Assembly (NCBI RefSeq): GCF_008831285.2
Contig: NC_045141.1
Coordinates: 14,496,106-14,556,105, forward strand
Length of the DNA stretch: 60,000 nt
Source: Nymphaea colorata
Lineage: Eukaryota > Streptophyta > Magnoliopsida > Nymphaeales > Nymphaeaceae
Reading direction: 5' to 3'
The position numbers and the translations under genes were made by a program. The notes beneath the pieces are model-generated. The model was given only the letters and a program-made list of their open reading frames with translations. It searched no databases and was not told the origin of the DNA. Positions 36,046-47,045 of the stretch are shown one piece after another. The stretch's first letter is position 1. Each line of letters begins with the position of its first letter.

Positions 36046-38178
36046 CAGGGGTGGAGCCAGGATTTTTTCTTAGGGCGTGCCGAATGGTCCAACGAACTGT
36101 AATACATTATATATATATATATATACTCACACACTTTAGATATTTGCAAACCATTGTGTAGTAGAAGTGAACATATGTCGTATATAATTGCCCACGTCAT
36201 GAATGTGAAGCGCGACCTCTCCTACGACACATTTTAATAATTGTTTGTATCATTAGCACAAAACACATTCTGTCCTAAACAGATAAGGAGTTCTATTTCT
36301 ATTACAGTGATGTAGGTGTGAACATAAAGTGAACATACAAATATCACAACAAAAAATGTAGCAAACAAAGACAACTACAAACTAGAAAACCAAAATAAAT
36401 ATTACTTACTTAAAACAAGCAATTTTGCATTCTTTCTATATAACACAATTAGTTTTTGCCTTTATTTTTGTTGACAATAGTTCCATATCATCATTCATTC
36501 ACCTGCACAATAAAATGTAAATAAAAACTATATTATTTATTATTACAACTAAATAATAACTCAAATAAACATTAACATAAAAAGGATGCAACAAAATACT
36601 TTACCTATTGTAATTGTGCTCTACGGCTTTTCATCTTATAAAAGACATCAATAATATCATCTGAATCAAACATTTGAGCAATTTCTTTCTCAATATACAA
36701 AAGTAGATAATCTGCAAAGAATTCATCCTCCATTTTGTTACACAACCTTGTTTTAATAAGTTTCATAGCAGAGAATGTTCTTTCTATGGTTGCAGTGGAG
36801 ACAAGAAGTGTTAGAATGAGACTAAGCAACCTGTATATATAAGTATATTCTTCACTTTTTCTACTTCGTATCAATACTTCAAATACATCCAATAGTGTAC
36901 CCAAATTTTGAAAACTTGGATGATGACAAATATCATTCTTGTAATGTCTCAACTGATAATTTAAACCCATAAAATCTGAGTCTAGAAAATGTTCAGGATA
37001 AAATTTATGTGCAAGAGTGTATGCATCTCGTGCATTAAACGACTCATATTGATATCCAGGGTTGAATGTCGACATCAAACGAAATATTTCCATAGAATTC
37101 TCATTAAATATACTATTCAACTCTACCAGCTGATAATCAATGGCAGTAATAAAAATATCTACATGATAATGATGTCTCACTGTAATGAAATTACATTAAT
37201 GACGAGAACGTGATCCTCTTACAAAATATTGAGCATCCATATCTGGAATAGGTATATCATGTATCATACAAAATGCTCTCACATTATCTATAAATGAATC
37301 CCAACCAGTTTCTCTAAGTTCTTGTAGAAACTTTTTTGAATTACAAACCAAAACCATTGCATTTAGAATGTCTTGTCTTTCTCTCTGCAATGTCTGACAA
37401 AGAATATCACTCTGTCCCAAAATTTCTTGTACCAAATGTAAAATAAATACAAAGTCAAATGATGTTATCATTTTGTAAGCATCCGGGCAGATAGGGTTCG
37501 ATATTTAACAACGACAATCGAAATTTCCAACATTGAAGTTTTTCTGTTTAAAAATTCCTCTGTTAGGTTTACATATAATTCAAATACATTCGTGTAGCAG
37601 GAATACATCTTCTAAGCATCAACGCAACTCTAAACCTTAACATCAGCAGGAAAGTGCCATCATGACCCATAGAGAAAAGGAAAATGACAGAAAACGTTAA
37701 GAAAAAAGAAACACAAAAACAAAAATATGAAAAAAACGGCCCCACCATATTTCACTAAGCAACAAAAATGAAGACTATTATAATAAAGAATGGAAGAAAA
37801 TCAGGAAATGGCCCCACCTCTTCCTAAAGCCAACAGCGTGCTGCGCCTGTTGTCTCTTGGTCTCTCCTGCAGGCTGCAGACCTGCTCTGCTCCCTTTCTT
37901 TCTCACTCGTTTTCTTTATCAGACCCTCTCCCTCTCTCTTTGTCTCTGGTTTTCTCCTCTCTAGTGCGTGGGTTTTCCCCTTTTTTGAAAACTAGGGCAA
38001 ACAAAAGGGGGGAGGGCCATGGGGGTTGGAGTTGGATCCGGGTAGGGCCAAATTGAACCCGGATCCAAATATTACATATAAGTAATAAAATTTTTAAATT
38101 TATACAATTAATTTTTTTTTCATCCGCCTGGGGTAGGGCCATGGCCCAGGCGCCACCCCCCCCCTCCCTCCCCCACTG
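36046..38178 (-). mobile_element. hAT transposon, 2133 bp, defective, with precise empty site
   Basis: Flanked by a perfect 8-bp duplication ctttgagg (36038-36045 and 38179-38186). The ends CAGGGGTGGAG and (right, reverse-complemented) CAGTGGGGGAG match at 9 of 11 positions. The duplicate spacer has a single ctttgagg at 57081-57088 and none of the insert, so it is the empty site. The element encodes only the C-terminal part of a hAT transposase on the minus strand. The rest, toward 38178, is non-coding with a C-rich right end. Confidence 0.95.
36605..37471 (-). pseudogene. hAT transposase C-terminal remnant
   Basis: One minus-strand frame runs from 37471 to 36605 with a single in-frame TAA at 37196-37198. 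The upstream part (about 91 codons) includes SFDFVFILHLVQEIL and ETGWDSFIDNV. The downstream part (about 190 codons) ends in the hAT dimerisation region, with LLVSTATIERTFSAMKLIKT and a following NKMEDEFFADYLLLYIE stretch. The pattern is that of ZMYM1/TTF-type hAT transposases. The N-terminal zinc finger and most of the catalytic core are absent, so it cannot be active. Confidence 0.9.
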
Positions 38179-38572
38179 CTTTGAGGTGTCATAAATGTCA
38201 CATGTATACAAATCATCCATCTGGTTGACTCTACATTGCTATAATTGATGAAAGAAACGTCCACTCTTGAGGCAGGAGCCAGGGCTAAAACCTGCACCAC
38301 ATCCCAACTGCGTGGTTCACAATCCAATTGCTTGTGGAACTCATTTTTCAATAACGTTAATTTTGTTGAAAGCATTGAAAGTTCCTTTTCCAATACTCAA
38401 CAATCGCCAAGATAACCAAAACCTTTTTTTTTAACACTTTATCAAAACCAAAAGGCCAAGAAAGGTATCCAAAAACTTTTTTTAATGTAACCAATCCTGT
38501 TATAATATTGTTCTTATGATTGAGCAAGATAAGTTATTGAAACAAGATCCCAGATCTTGCACATCTCTCCAA

Positions 38573-38728
38573 GGAGTCCTTTGGCGGTAGAGGTGTCATG
38601 AATTTGCCCCAAAAATTAGACCAGATTCATTGAACATTAATTCTAATTTCCTGTTAATATATCTTTGTTTTTGGAGTAGATTCTTGTGACGCTCACAGAA
38701 TATCTTTACTGTTAAATTAAATGACTCC
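38573..38728. mobile_element. PIF-like MITE, 156 bp (also at 57477-57632)
   Basis: Left end GGAGTCCTTTGGCGG; right end reverse-complemented GGAGTCATTTAATTT. The flanking triplets are CAA/TAG here and CAA/TAA in the duplicate, compatible with a decayed TAA duplication. It lies at the position corresponding to the 1.49-kb element at 23037 in the spacer after GT47-3. Confidence 0.5.
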
Positions 38729-38873
38729 TAGAAAACCAAATTAATTTTGGTACTTTGTCACATATTTGTTCTCCTGTTTTGCAGAATAGGACATGGATCT
38801 TGCATATTTTACTAAGGATCATCAAGATTTGGACTTATGTGGGGAGTGGAACAGTCTGTCAACTAAGTATCGC

Positions 38874-38977
38874 GACCAGAAGAGTAGTGCGCTACCGAAA
38901 TCGAATTGGTGCTCGGCCACTTGTAGACCAGAAGAGTAGTGCCCTACCGAAATCGAATTGGTGTTCGGCCTTTTACC
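38874..38977. repeat. 52-bp tandem duplication
   Basis: Units starting at 38874 and 38926 (gaccagaagagtagtgc...). The duplicate spacer has a single full unit at about 57795, so this duplication arose after the segmental copy or was lost there. Confidence 0.85.
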
Positions 38978-39042
38978 GCTTCACCAGTCCAACCAGTTAC
39001 ACTACACCCATCCAAGTCATTAATGCTAAAAAGGGCAGCATG

Positions 39043-39325
39043 ATATATGCAAAATTTTCAAGTTTGGTAAGATTAATTAATGTGATAGGATCATGTGCCT
39101 GTCCTTTTATCTTATTTTTCGGTTACTAAAAATTCGGATATATGCAAAATTTTGAAGTTTGGTAAGATTAATTAATGTGATAGGATCATGTAGTGTCCTT
39201 TTATCTTATTTTTTGGTTACTTGAAATTCGGATATATGCAAAATTTTCAAGTTTAGTAAGATTAGTTAAGGTGATAGCATCATGTGCCTGTCCTTTTATC
39301 TTATTTTTTGGTTACTTGAAATTCT
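39043..39325. repeat. Three-unit 94/95-bp minisatellite
   Basis: Units begin atatatgcaaaatttt at 39043, 39138 and 39232. Each contains 'ggatcatgt'/'gcatcatgt' and 'cttttatcttattttt'. All three are kept at 57911-58192 in the duplicate spacer. The unit length is not a multiple of three, so the frames across it are not conserved protein. Confidence 0.9.
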
Positions 39326-39913
39326 ATCAAACAGACAAACCGTCTCAGCCCAATAGACTACTAAAACCAAATATATCTGGTCTTGATCACCACATTGCGA
39401 TCGCTATCAGATTTATTAGATCTGATAACCCATCGGACTTGGAAATAGCAAGCCTCACTGGGACGCAGTTACTTGACATCCCATCCTCCTCCTTCTCTTA
39501 TACTGTCGTTGGAATGACTAGCTGCTGCTTTCTCCTTCGGCACATTCTCCATTTGGACAAGATTTTTGGGACTTCTGTTTCCTTCTCTCAATAAAAAAAA
39601 TTATGGAAGATAAAGACTCCCGATCCCCCAAGGGGGCTGATGCAACAGTTAGAGGTGGGGCTGGTAGGCAGCCAGTCTTCATTTCGATCTCTCGTGGCAT
39701 CAACCCTATGTGCTGCAAAAATAAAAGTGGAACCGAAAGAGAAACAACTTATATGCAAATAGGGCATAGCAGGAGAGGCACGGTACCCAAATAGGGCATA
39801 GCAGCTTCTAGCTCTCCGGAAAGACTCCCAATCTACATCACCGACAGCACTTCATGATGCAATTATGTTATAGTATTTAAGTCACAAGAATGTGGTGTCC
39901 ATGATCTCATGTA

Positions 39914-39919
39914 TATATA

Positions 39920-39971
<52 letters not shown>
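39914..39971. repeat. (TA)n microsatellite
   Basis: Its counterpart in the duplicate spacer (58782-58872) is longer. Confidence 0.95.
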
Positions 39972-39976
<5 letters not shown>

Positions 39977-41132
39977 AGTTGGTAGTAACTCAGTCATTTT
40001 TTTAGTTTAACATATTTCTCTAGTAATAAAAAAATGAACGGGTCTTATGACACCAATTTTTTTATCGTCTTGAATTAAAACATACTTTATATTGAATTAG
40101 TAGTTGCTAATATAGTAGCGTGCACAGAACAAAGTCTGACGATCTTAGAGGATAAAAAACTTTGTATATTTATTTGTGGCTACCATTTTTTTAATTTTCA
40201 GTTTGCAGCTACCTAAACTTTAAAAATTGCAAGTGCCAGGTATTCATCCATCAAGATCGACTTCATGAACTGCTAACATTATTTTTATTGACACCAAATA
40301 TTCATAAGAACCTAATCTCCTTCTTTACATATATATTATTTTTCTCATTCTCTCCAAGCAGAGATGAAGGTGCTTGAGTCACATGCAGCCTGACCTAATC
40401 ATTCTGCTTGCTTCATAAGGGTTGGCCATTTTCATTGTCCATCTACTTGGAAGGAGTACCACAGCTTGGAAATAATTGAGCTTCTCAAGCAGTAAATGGA
40501 GTAAAATGGCTTTATATATATATATATATATATATTTATATGTCGGACTCGAAATCATTCGGCTGGTTGGATCGAAATGAAAGGTGCATTCACAATGACC
40601 ACTACATGGCCACAGTTTTAAGGGACGGAATACACCTTTTGTGATGACTTATAAGGACATAAATTTAAAACATAATCATCTGACAGCAGAGAAATCAATG
40701 ACATTTTCTCTTCTTGGAAAATGAATAAATAATTTACTCGACTGAAGCTAATTATATACTTAATTTCACAGCTTTTTATATTAGTATACAAGAAGAAAAA
40801 TACAAACATATTTTACAGCTAAAGAGTAAGAAATTGTTGAAATCGTGCAAATAAACTTTTCAGCGGATTGGTTAAAATAACCTAAGTTCAATTTTCCGTG
40901 ATTATGTAATAACAACTATAAGTTTACCTTTTTTAAATCAATTAATAAAAGTGTGCTAGCTTTTCCTTTAAAAAGAACAGAAACATATCGGTCTGATTTT
41001 TTAAGCCTTTCTTTTCATGATTTTGTAGTACCAATGAGGAAGATAAATAGTCACCTAATTAATTTCTGTATTAATAAAAAATAATAAATGTATTGGTAAT
41101 GCTATTTTATGTAGTTAAAGAGTCCAGTAAAA

Positions 41133-41407
41133 AGGTTACAAGGGGTATAGCGCAGTTGGATGGCAAGCTAGTTTTACATTTAAAAGGGTTCAAGGTTCGA
41201 ATCCCATGGCCAGTGTCACAATTCAGTATGTTGTTCATCTGTCTGCAAATGGTGGAAGTGTAACACTTGAGTTGAAGGATGTACATACCATAACGGCTTC
41301 AAAGCATGCATGCATGCATGTAAAAACATTAGAGACACAAGGGTATGACCTTGGCGGTTTTACATTGAAAACAGTTTCCCTTGCGTCAACATTAAAAAAA
41401 AAAAAAA
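41133..41407 (+). mobile_element. tRNA-derived SINE, about 275 bp
   Basis: The head carries an A box TAGCGCAGTTGG (41148-41159) and a perfect B box GGTTCGAATCC (41194-41204), the internal pol III promoter. The tail is a run of 14 A (41394-41407). Imperfect 11-bp flanks, gtccagtaaaa (41122-41132) and ggccaataaaa (41408-41418), are the likely target duplication. The same spacer in other units has only one ggccaataaaa-type site (15809, 27751, 49687), so those are empty sites. The sequence does not fold as a functional tRNA. Confidence 0.85.
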
Positions 41408-41738
41408 GGCCAATAAAATTTACGTATCCAACATTCAAATTCTTGGTAAACTTCTTGGTATTAATATTATTCTAGTAATTTTTGCCGTTATTGCCTTAGG
41501 TTTAGATTATGACAATGTAAGTATCAATTTCTTTATCCAGTCCTTTGACGATATGATACCACGCTGCAATTTTTAAATTAGAATTAAAGTGTTCTAAATT
41601 TGTTTTGGAACCGTTGATTGAATCAGTAATTAAAGATTCGAATATTCGAAAAAGGTTGTAGAGATAAAATAATTAATCCATCATTTGTCCCCAACTATCA
41701 AATCCAAAGCTTTAGTGGGGAGAGAAATTAAGTTTGGG

Positions 41739-41739
<1 letters not shown>

Positions 41740-41769
<30 letters not shown>

Positions 41770-41794
41770 AGAGAGAGAGAGAGAGAGAGAGAGA
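41740..41794. repeat. (TA)n(GA)n microsatellite
   Basis: A TA tract (41740-41767) followed by a GA tract (41769-41794), in the 5' spacer of GT47-5. Confidence 0.95.
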
Positions 41795-41902
41795 ACTCGT
41801 AAACGTTGAAAGAATATAATCTGCAGGCCATGTGAGTCACATTTTAATGATCCAAATTCCCTTATACATGAAATACCAAATACAAAAAAAAAATATGGTC
41901 AC

Positions 41903-41903
<1 letters not shown>

Positions 41904-41964
<61 letters not shown>
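41904..41964. repeat. (TA)n microsatellite
   Basis: An almost pure TA tract of about 60 bases. Confidence 0.95.
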
Positions 41965-41966
<2 letters not shown>

Positions 41967-42170
41967 CAATCTTAGTAATAAGACCATACCACTGATGAAG
42001 CTTTAGTGATTATTTAGATATGGGTCGAGAAAATTCTGCTTTCGATAATGGAATATTGCACGGACAATAAAATATCTCCATATTCAAAATTAAATAAATT
42101 ATCTGAAACTGCAAGGTTAGGCGACCACATGTTTCACCTACCTCACCGTGGTTAAGTGCCTTATAATTTA

Positions 42171-43001
42171 TTTATTAATTTTTTTAATAAAGATAAACTT
42201 TAATAGATTGACTTGGCAGAGTCAATACGAAAATTCATTGAGTTGGCTGATTCTTGAACAACTCCAACGAATCAATCTCATCGATTTGCCAAAGTTTATA
42301 CCCTTACTAGTTGTGAACCAAATCCAATTTTGTAATCCAAACCCGCATCGAAGAGATCCCCTATTTTCTAAAAGTGAGTTTGGATTTTATCAATATAAGA
42401 TCCGACACTTTTTATATAATTGGATCACGCCCTCATGGGGTCTCAGTCAGACAACGGATATGTTAAATAGAAATCCGAGGCTACATCAGATTGTCAAATC
42501 ATGGATTTGTAATCAGACCCATCCTCCCTCAGACCAGGCAGAACAGATTTGAGATCCAAATCCGCTGTCTGTTTAAGCTGTGGATTTAACCTAATGTATA
42601 TTTAAAATCAGTTTTGGATCTCAGATCGAGGGTTATCAAACATAGTCAAAAGAACTCAAATTTGTATTAGGTGATGAAACTAAACGCCACATGTGAATTC
42701 GATTAATTATTAAAACTTGAATTTATTTATCAAATTCAAGTAAGCATATTTGAAATCAAACCCGAAATCAAGTATATTTGATCCATATACTTCTTCTATA
42801 TGTAGAACAAAGATTTAATTTAGTATGACAAAGTTTCTTTGCTTTTCTCTGTCTTATTCACTGCAATTCTTTTTCTTCCACTTGGTTTTTCCTTCTTTCC
42901 TCGCACAAGCACATAAAGTAAACGAGAGGGTGCCGACACCTGCGGAAAGATATCATAGAATTGGTTAATGCCACTCATTGGAGTTGAGCGATCCTTTTCA
43001 G
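42171..43001. other. Upstream region of GT47-5
   Basis: No gene. The block at about 42340-42640 has repeated gatttgagatc/ggatctcagatc phrases like those in the MITE at 13629 and may be a related, decayed element. From about 42960 (ggagttgagcgatcctttt) the leader shared with copies 4 and 6 begins. Confidence 0.4.
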
Positions 43002-43015
43002 TAGAGAATTTCATC

Positions 43016-43350
43016 CTCCTCCCCTTCTTCCCTCCTCGTGCCATCCTCCCCTCTTCTCCCTCTTCCCCTTCTTCCCCTCTTCTCCTTCCCCCTCCTTCCC
43101 TTCTTCCCCTCTTCCCCTTCCCCTCGCGTGCCCTCCTCCCCTTCTTCCCCTCTCCCTTCTTTCCCTCTTCTCCTTCCCTCCTCGCTGTGCCCTCTTCTCC
43201 TTCCCTCCTCACCGTTTCAGAAATATTTTGTCGTTTCCATTTTTAACGGTAAAAAAAAAAAATTCTTGATGAGAAGGAAAAATTTTAAAATTTTAAAATT
43301 TTTTTTCACTGCTACAGTAAATTTTCACGGCGGCCCTAGAGAATTTCATC
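43016..43350. mobile_element. 335-bp insertion in the GT47-5 leader, 14-bp target duplication
   Basis: The 14-mer tagagaatttcatc occurs at 43002-43015 and again at 43337-43350. Copies 4 and 6 lack the intervening sequence at the same point of their leaders. The insert is a long C/T-rich tract (to about 43218), then an A run and a right end that, on the minus strand, starts gggccgccgtgaaaattt. A duplication of this length suits target-primed retroposition, probably of a minus-oriented element, but the family was not recognised. Confidence 0.7.
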
Positions 43351-43556
43351 ATTCCAATCTGAGACTTCCGAGTACTCAGGCCGGCGGAATCTGCTCAGGA
43401 AATAACGGTAGCAGAAACAACAAGTGGCTGCGATGGGGTTTCTCAAACCAATTGTGGACGAAAGTCCTTAAGAGACCCTTCGTCAATCCTTCCGAAAGAG
43501 CTCTAAGAGGAAGAACAAGAACGGAAGTAGAAGAAAAAGAAGGCGCACCCAACAAC

Positions 43557-45788
43557 ATGAGGGAAGACTTGTCTGCGATTCTGTTCCTGCTCCTGCTCTT
43601 ATTCTCAGTGGTCACCTTCACTTCCTACAATGGCAGTGGGACAAGCTCCTCCGCCCTCTCCTCCTTTCGTCTATCCCCAGTGACTATGCCTGATTCTGCT
43701 CCAGCTCCCACTGATTCTGCACCTGCAACTATGTCTGCTCCAACTCCCACCGATTCTGCTGCTGCACCGATGCCTGAGTCTGTCCCTGAAATGGCCAATG
43801 CCACACTCAGCACCGTCTCCAATGCTTCAGCAATAGCGGTAGGAATATTATGGGCTCGGTTAACGAAACTCTCCATCTTCTTCTGTCACCGATCAATTGA
43901 AATGGCCAATCGGTTAATTTTCTGACTGTTACTTCTCTCACTGGCTGTAGAGAAAGACGAGAGGCAGCGGTGTTGACATGAGCAGGTTGGAGAAGTTGGA
44001 GAAGGGTCTTGCCAGGTCGAGGGCAGCCATTAGAAGCGCTGTTCTGGGGAGAAACTGCACTTCTGATCGGAAGCGCCGGGGCTTCGTGCCAAGGGGGCCC
44101 ATCTACCACAACTCTTACGCATTTCATCAGTAATCAACTTTTTCTTTGCATTCTTTTAAACAAAGGAAGACAACCAGTGTTCAAGCTTCCTATGAGTTGA
44201 TCAACCATTCCCAACATATCATTTGGAGGCTATATTTAAATCGTTTTTACTTATATGTACAATTAGAAGTTTATACTAAACTGAAATAATATTCACTAGC
44301 TCCTGTTATTATAGATGTTATATCTGAACTTTCATGCATTCTACTGTAAACAAACAGGAGCTACATAGAGATGGAGAAGAGGCTCAAGATATGGAGCTAC
44401 AGAGAAGGGGAGCCACCCATTTTCCACGATGGTTCTAGCATGGGCCTGTATTCCATAGAGGGCCATTTCATCCAAGAGATGGACAAGCAGAGGCTGCCCT
44501 TCATCACCAGTGATCCAGAGCAGGCCTTGCTCTACTTCCTCCCCTTCAGTGTCGAAAGAATGAGAAGGTTCTTTTACAAGAAGGGCAGCACTACGAACGT
44601 TGTAAAACTCATGTCGGCGGTGATCAGGGACTATGTCCATGTGGTGGCAAACAAGCACCCATATTGGAACAGCTCACACGGTGCAGATCATTTCATGGTT
44701 GCCTGCCATGACTGGGTAAATCAACTCATCCACCGCTATCCTTGAGTTTCTTTTATTCTCTTCACCAGTTGTATGCATTTGGAATATCGAATATCCTTAC
44801 CGTCCCGGTGGTCGGTAAACCAAGAGAAGTGTTTAAATATGACTAATTTATGGAATTTGTGGGAAGCACGATCTGAGGGTCAATGTGCTGCCAGATTTCT
44901 GATGGCTTAATTGGAGTATGGATACTGGCCTTTGCAAATGTCAGAATGCAATGTGGAGACTACTTGCTTTAATATGAGAGTGAAAGCAGCAAGAATATAA
45001 ATGCTTGTGCTGAGTTTCTAATACCCACATTCATGAAACCATATAATATTCATGGGTCTTTGTAAATTCATCGTTAAACTACTACTCAACTTATCTGTGC
45101 TTATTTTTCTACTCAACTTATCTGTGCTTATTTTTTATGATCAGCAACCCCGTCCACGTCCTTAGGCATCAAATTCTAAGCACATTTGCTCATGGTTGAT
45201 GGTGACCCAACCTTTGATTATGGACCCATCAACCCAGATCCTAAATTTCAGCCCTCTCAAACTCACACCCATGAACACTTTCTCCGGCTAACCAGACCAC
45301 TGGCAAGCAATCATCATTATTGATGCAAATGAACCCATACTCAAACATTTTCCAACACATGGTACGGTTTCTTAGCATTAAAAGTATGAGCTGCCCATTC
45401 CAATTCTTTTAATAAGGAGCTGAACATTCCATTAAAACCATCCTCAGTTCGATTGCTATGGGATGCTACTTCACTTGACTTTATAAAGTAGCGTGCACGA
45501 CCAGTTTGAGGGGTACCATACCATGTGACCACCCTGGTTTCAGGTCCCAAAGCAGCTCTCAATGCCACGGATAGTGGAAAGAGCGCCGATTTCCGGCACT
45601 GACTTGGGTAGTGGATTCCCTACCACTCAAAACTGTTACGCCCAGACTTGGATTGATTTCAATGCCATACTGGACGTGATGAATCATTCATTGTCTAACC
45701 TTCTTGACATTATGTGACCAAGGGTTTACAAACTGCAGGTGTGAGTTTAAGGGGTCATGATGGAAGACAAGGGTCTCTCTCTCCCTCT

Positions 45789-45866
<78 letters not shown>

Positions 45867-45927
45867 GTATGTATATATATATATGTATGTATGTATGTAT
45901 ATATATATATATATGTATGTATGTATG

Positions 45928-45998
<71 letters not shown>

Positions 45999-46766
45999 CA
46001 TCCGTACTGTTGAAATCGTTGTCTTGAATACATATTATCACCTTGAATTACCTAGTCAAGGTCGACATGAACTGTACTGATCTTTTTAGTGTTGCATGTT
46101 TAGGCGCCATATGCTACTGTAAAACAAGAAGTCATCAAAAGTTTGATGAGGGTGATATGCAGTGCCAACATCTCAGAAGGCTTCAACCCGAGAAAGGATG
46201 TACCGCTCCCGGAATTCAACTTCAGGTTTCGCCTCCCAACAGTTGTCAGAACCCTGACTCCACCTTCCTCAAAAAGGACGTTAGCATTTTTTGCAGGAGG
46301 CAACCATGGCTCCGTCAGAAAGTTCCTCTTTGAACAATGGGATGGCAAGGACCCGCAGATTCAAATCTTTGAACGCTTACCCAGAGGCCAAAGCTACAAG
46401 GAGCACATGATGAATGCCAAGTACTGCCTATGCCCAAGTGGATATGAAGTCGCCAGTCCCAGGCTCACTGAATCCATACTGGCTGGTTGCGTGCCGGTGC
46501 CGATTTCCGATGGCTATGTGCTCCCCTTCAGTGATGTTTTAGATTGGTCTCAGTTTTCCGTTTCAATTCCAGTTCAAAAGATACCCAAACTTAAAGAGAT
46601 TCTGAGTAACATTTCTGAACATTCATACTTGAAGTTGCAAGCAAATGTTATGAAGGTCCAGAAGCACTTTGTGATTAATGACCCTCCCAAGAGGTTTGAT
46701 GTCGTGCATATGTTGTTTCATTCCATATGGCTCAGAAGACTTAATGTGAGGTTATATGATTTGTAG
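43557..46766 (+). CDS. GT47-5, exostosin-family glycosyltransferase
   Basis: Exons 43557-43838, 43951-44129, 44358-44715 and 46104-46766 (493 aa). The signal anchor covers about residues 5-21. The stem carries [20 protein letters not shown]-type repeats followed by [13 protein letters not shown]. The exon 2 acceptor is TAG rather than CAG. Exon 3 has [18 protein letters not shown] and [13 protein letters not shown]. Exon 4 has [28 protein letters not shown] and [21 protein letters not shown] replaces the usual IPEHSYLKL. All donors and acceptors are GT-AG and no frame break is seen. The frame is open upstream of 43557, but that part is the inserted C/T tract, and the ATG used aligns with the other copies. 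Intron 3 holds a 208-bp TA/TATG microsatellite. Confidence 0.9.
45791..45998. repeat. (TA)n with (TATG)n blocks, intron 3 of GT47-5
   Basis: About 208 bases of TA repeat containing four interspersed (GTAT)n blocks, ending about 105 bases before exon 4. It is the longest simple repeat in the window. Confidence 0.95.
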
Positions 46767-46861
46767 CCATCCTTTTTCTTCTTGAGTTGCTTGTCTATTC
46801 TCTATTGTTAGCGTTTCCTTTCAACACCGAAAAGCATATCATACGTGCCTCTATTCCACCA

Positions 46862-47045
46862 TTGAGATTCACAAGGTGTGGGCATTATTAGCGTAACTGT
46901 TGTGTTTGCAAATCAAATAAAGGATCATGACAAAATTAATGAGAGCAACGATCCAGGAGAAGGATCCGTGCATCATCTCAACACAAAAGCAAAGATTGAA
47001 GTCATTCCTAAAGTTAAGAAAATGGATTACTGGGCTCGAAGTATT
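46862..47045. repeat. Truncated 3' spacer of GT47-5
   Basis: Follows 33047-33240 after GT47-4 (caaggtgtgggcattattag; aagattgaagtcattcct) and breaks off at 'gggctcgaag', where copia-like sequence begins. Confidence 0.7.

Larger units (their letters stand above)
33400..41087. repeat. Segmental duplication, copy A (interrupted by hAT element)
   Basis: Apart from the 2.1-kb insertion at 36046-38178, this spacer is repeated in order at 54450-60000. The right part (38187-41087 against 57089-60000) is nearly identical by eye, with single-base changes and small indels. The left part (33.9-36.0 kb against 54.8-57.1 kb) is more diverged. No intact gene lies inside. Confidence 0.85.
40420..42170. repeat. 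Spacer repeat, 5' side of GT47-5
   Basis: Counterpart of 26770-28590, 49100-50930 and 59320-60000. It contains the SINE at 41133-41407, TA/GA repeats at 41740-41794 and a TA tract at 41904-41964. Confidence 0.65.

Noticed and set aside
35706-36200. 164-codon minus-strand frame next to the hAT element
   Set aside because: It spans the spacer/transposon junction at 36045, so it cannot be an ancestral gene. The spacer part is broken in the other units.
39043-39325. CRISPR-like array
   Set aside because: The three units abut directly, without unique spacers, and lie in a plant spacer. It is an ordinary minisatellite.
39193-39594. Frame duplicated at 58139-58462
   Set aside because: Its conservation is explained by the near-identical segmental copy. 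Its start lies in the 94/95-bp repeats, whose length is not a multiple of three, and no domain is recognised.
41141-41215. Functional tRNA gene
   Set aside because: The A and B boxes are present, but the 5' GGGGTAT has no pairing partner after the T arm and the sequence continues into a SINE body with an A tail.
42820-43212. Minus-strand frame of 130 codons rich in Glu, Gly, Arg and Lys
   Set aside because: It is the complement of the C/T-rich tract in the GT47-5 leader insertion. The composition is low-complexity and the frame is absent from the other copies.
43038-43556. N-terminal extension of GT47-5 upstream of 43557
   Set aside because: The open frame runs through the inserted C/T tract and the leader. 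The ATG at 43557 aligns with the starts of all other copies and begins the signal anchor.
45688-46080. Several overlapping long frames on both strands rich in Ile-Tyr
   Set aside because: They are read-through of the (TA)n/(TATG)n microsatellite and have no protein features. The same applies to the Tyr-Ile frames near 12.3, 19.6, 20.9, 21.3 and 55.5 kb.
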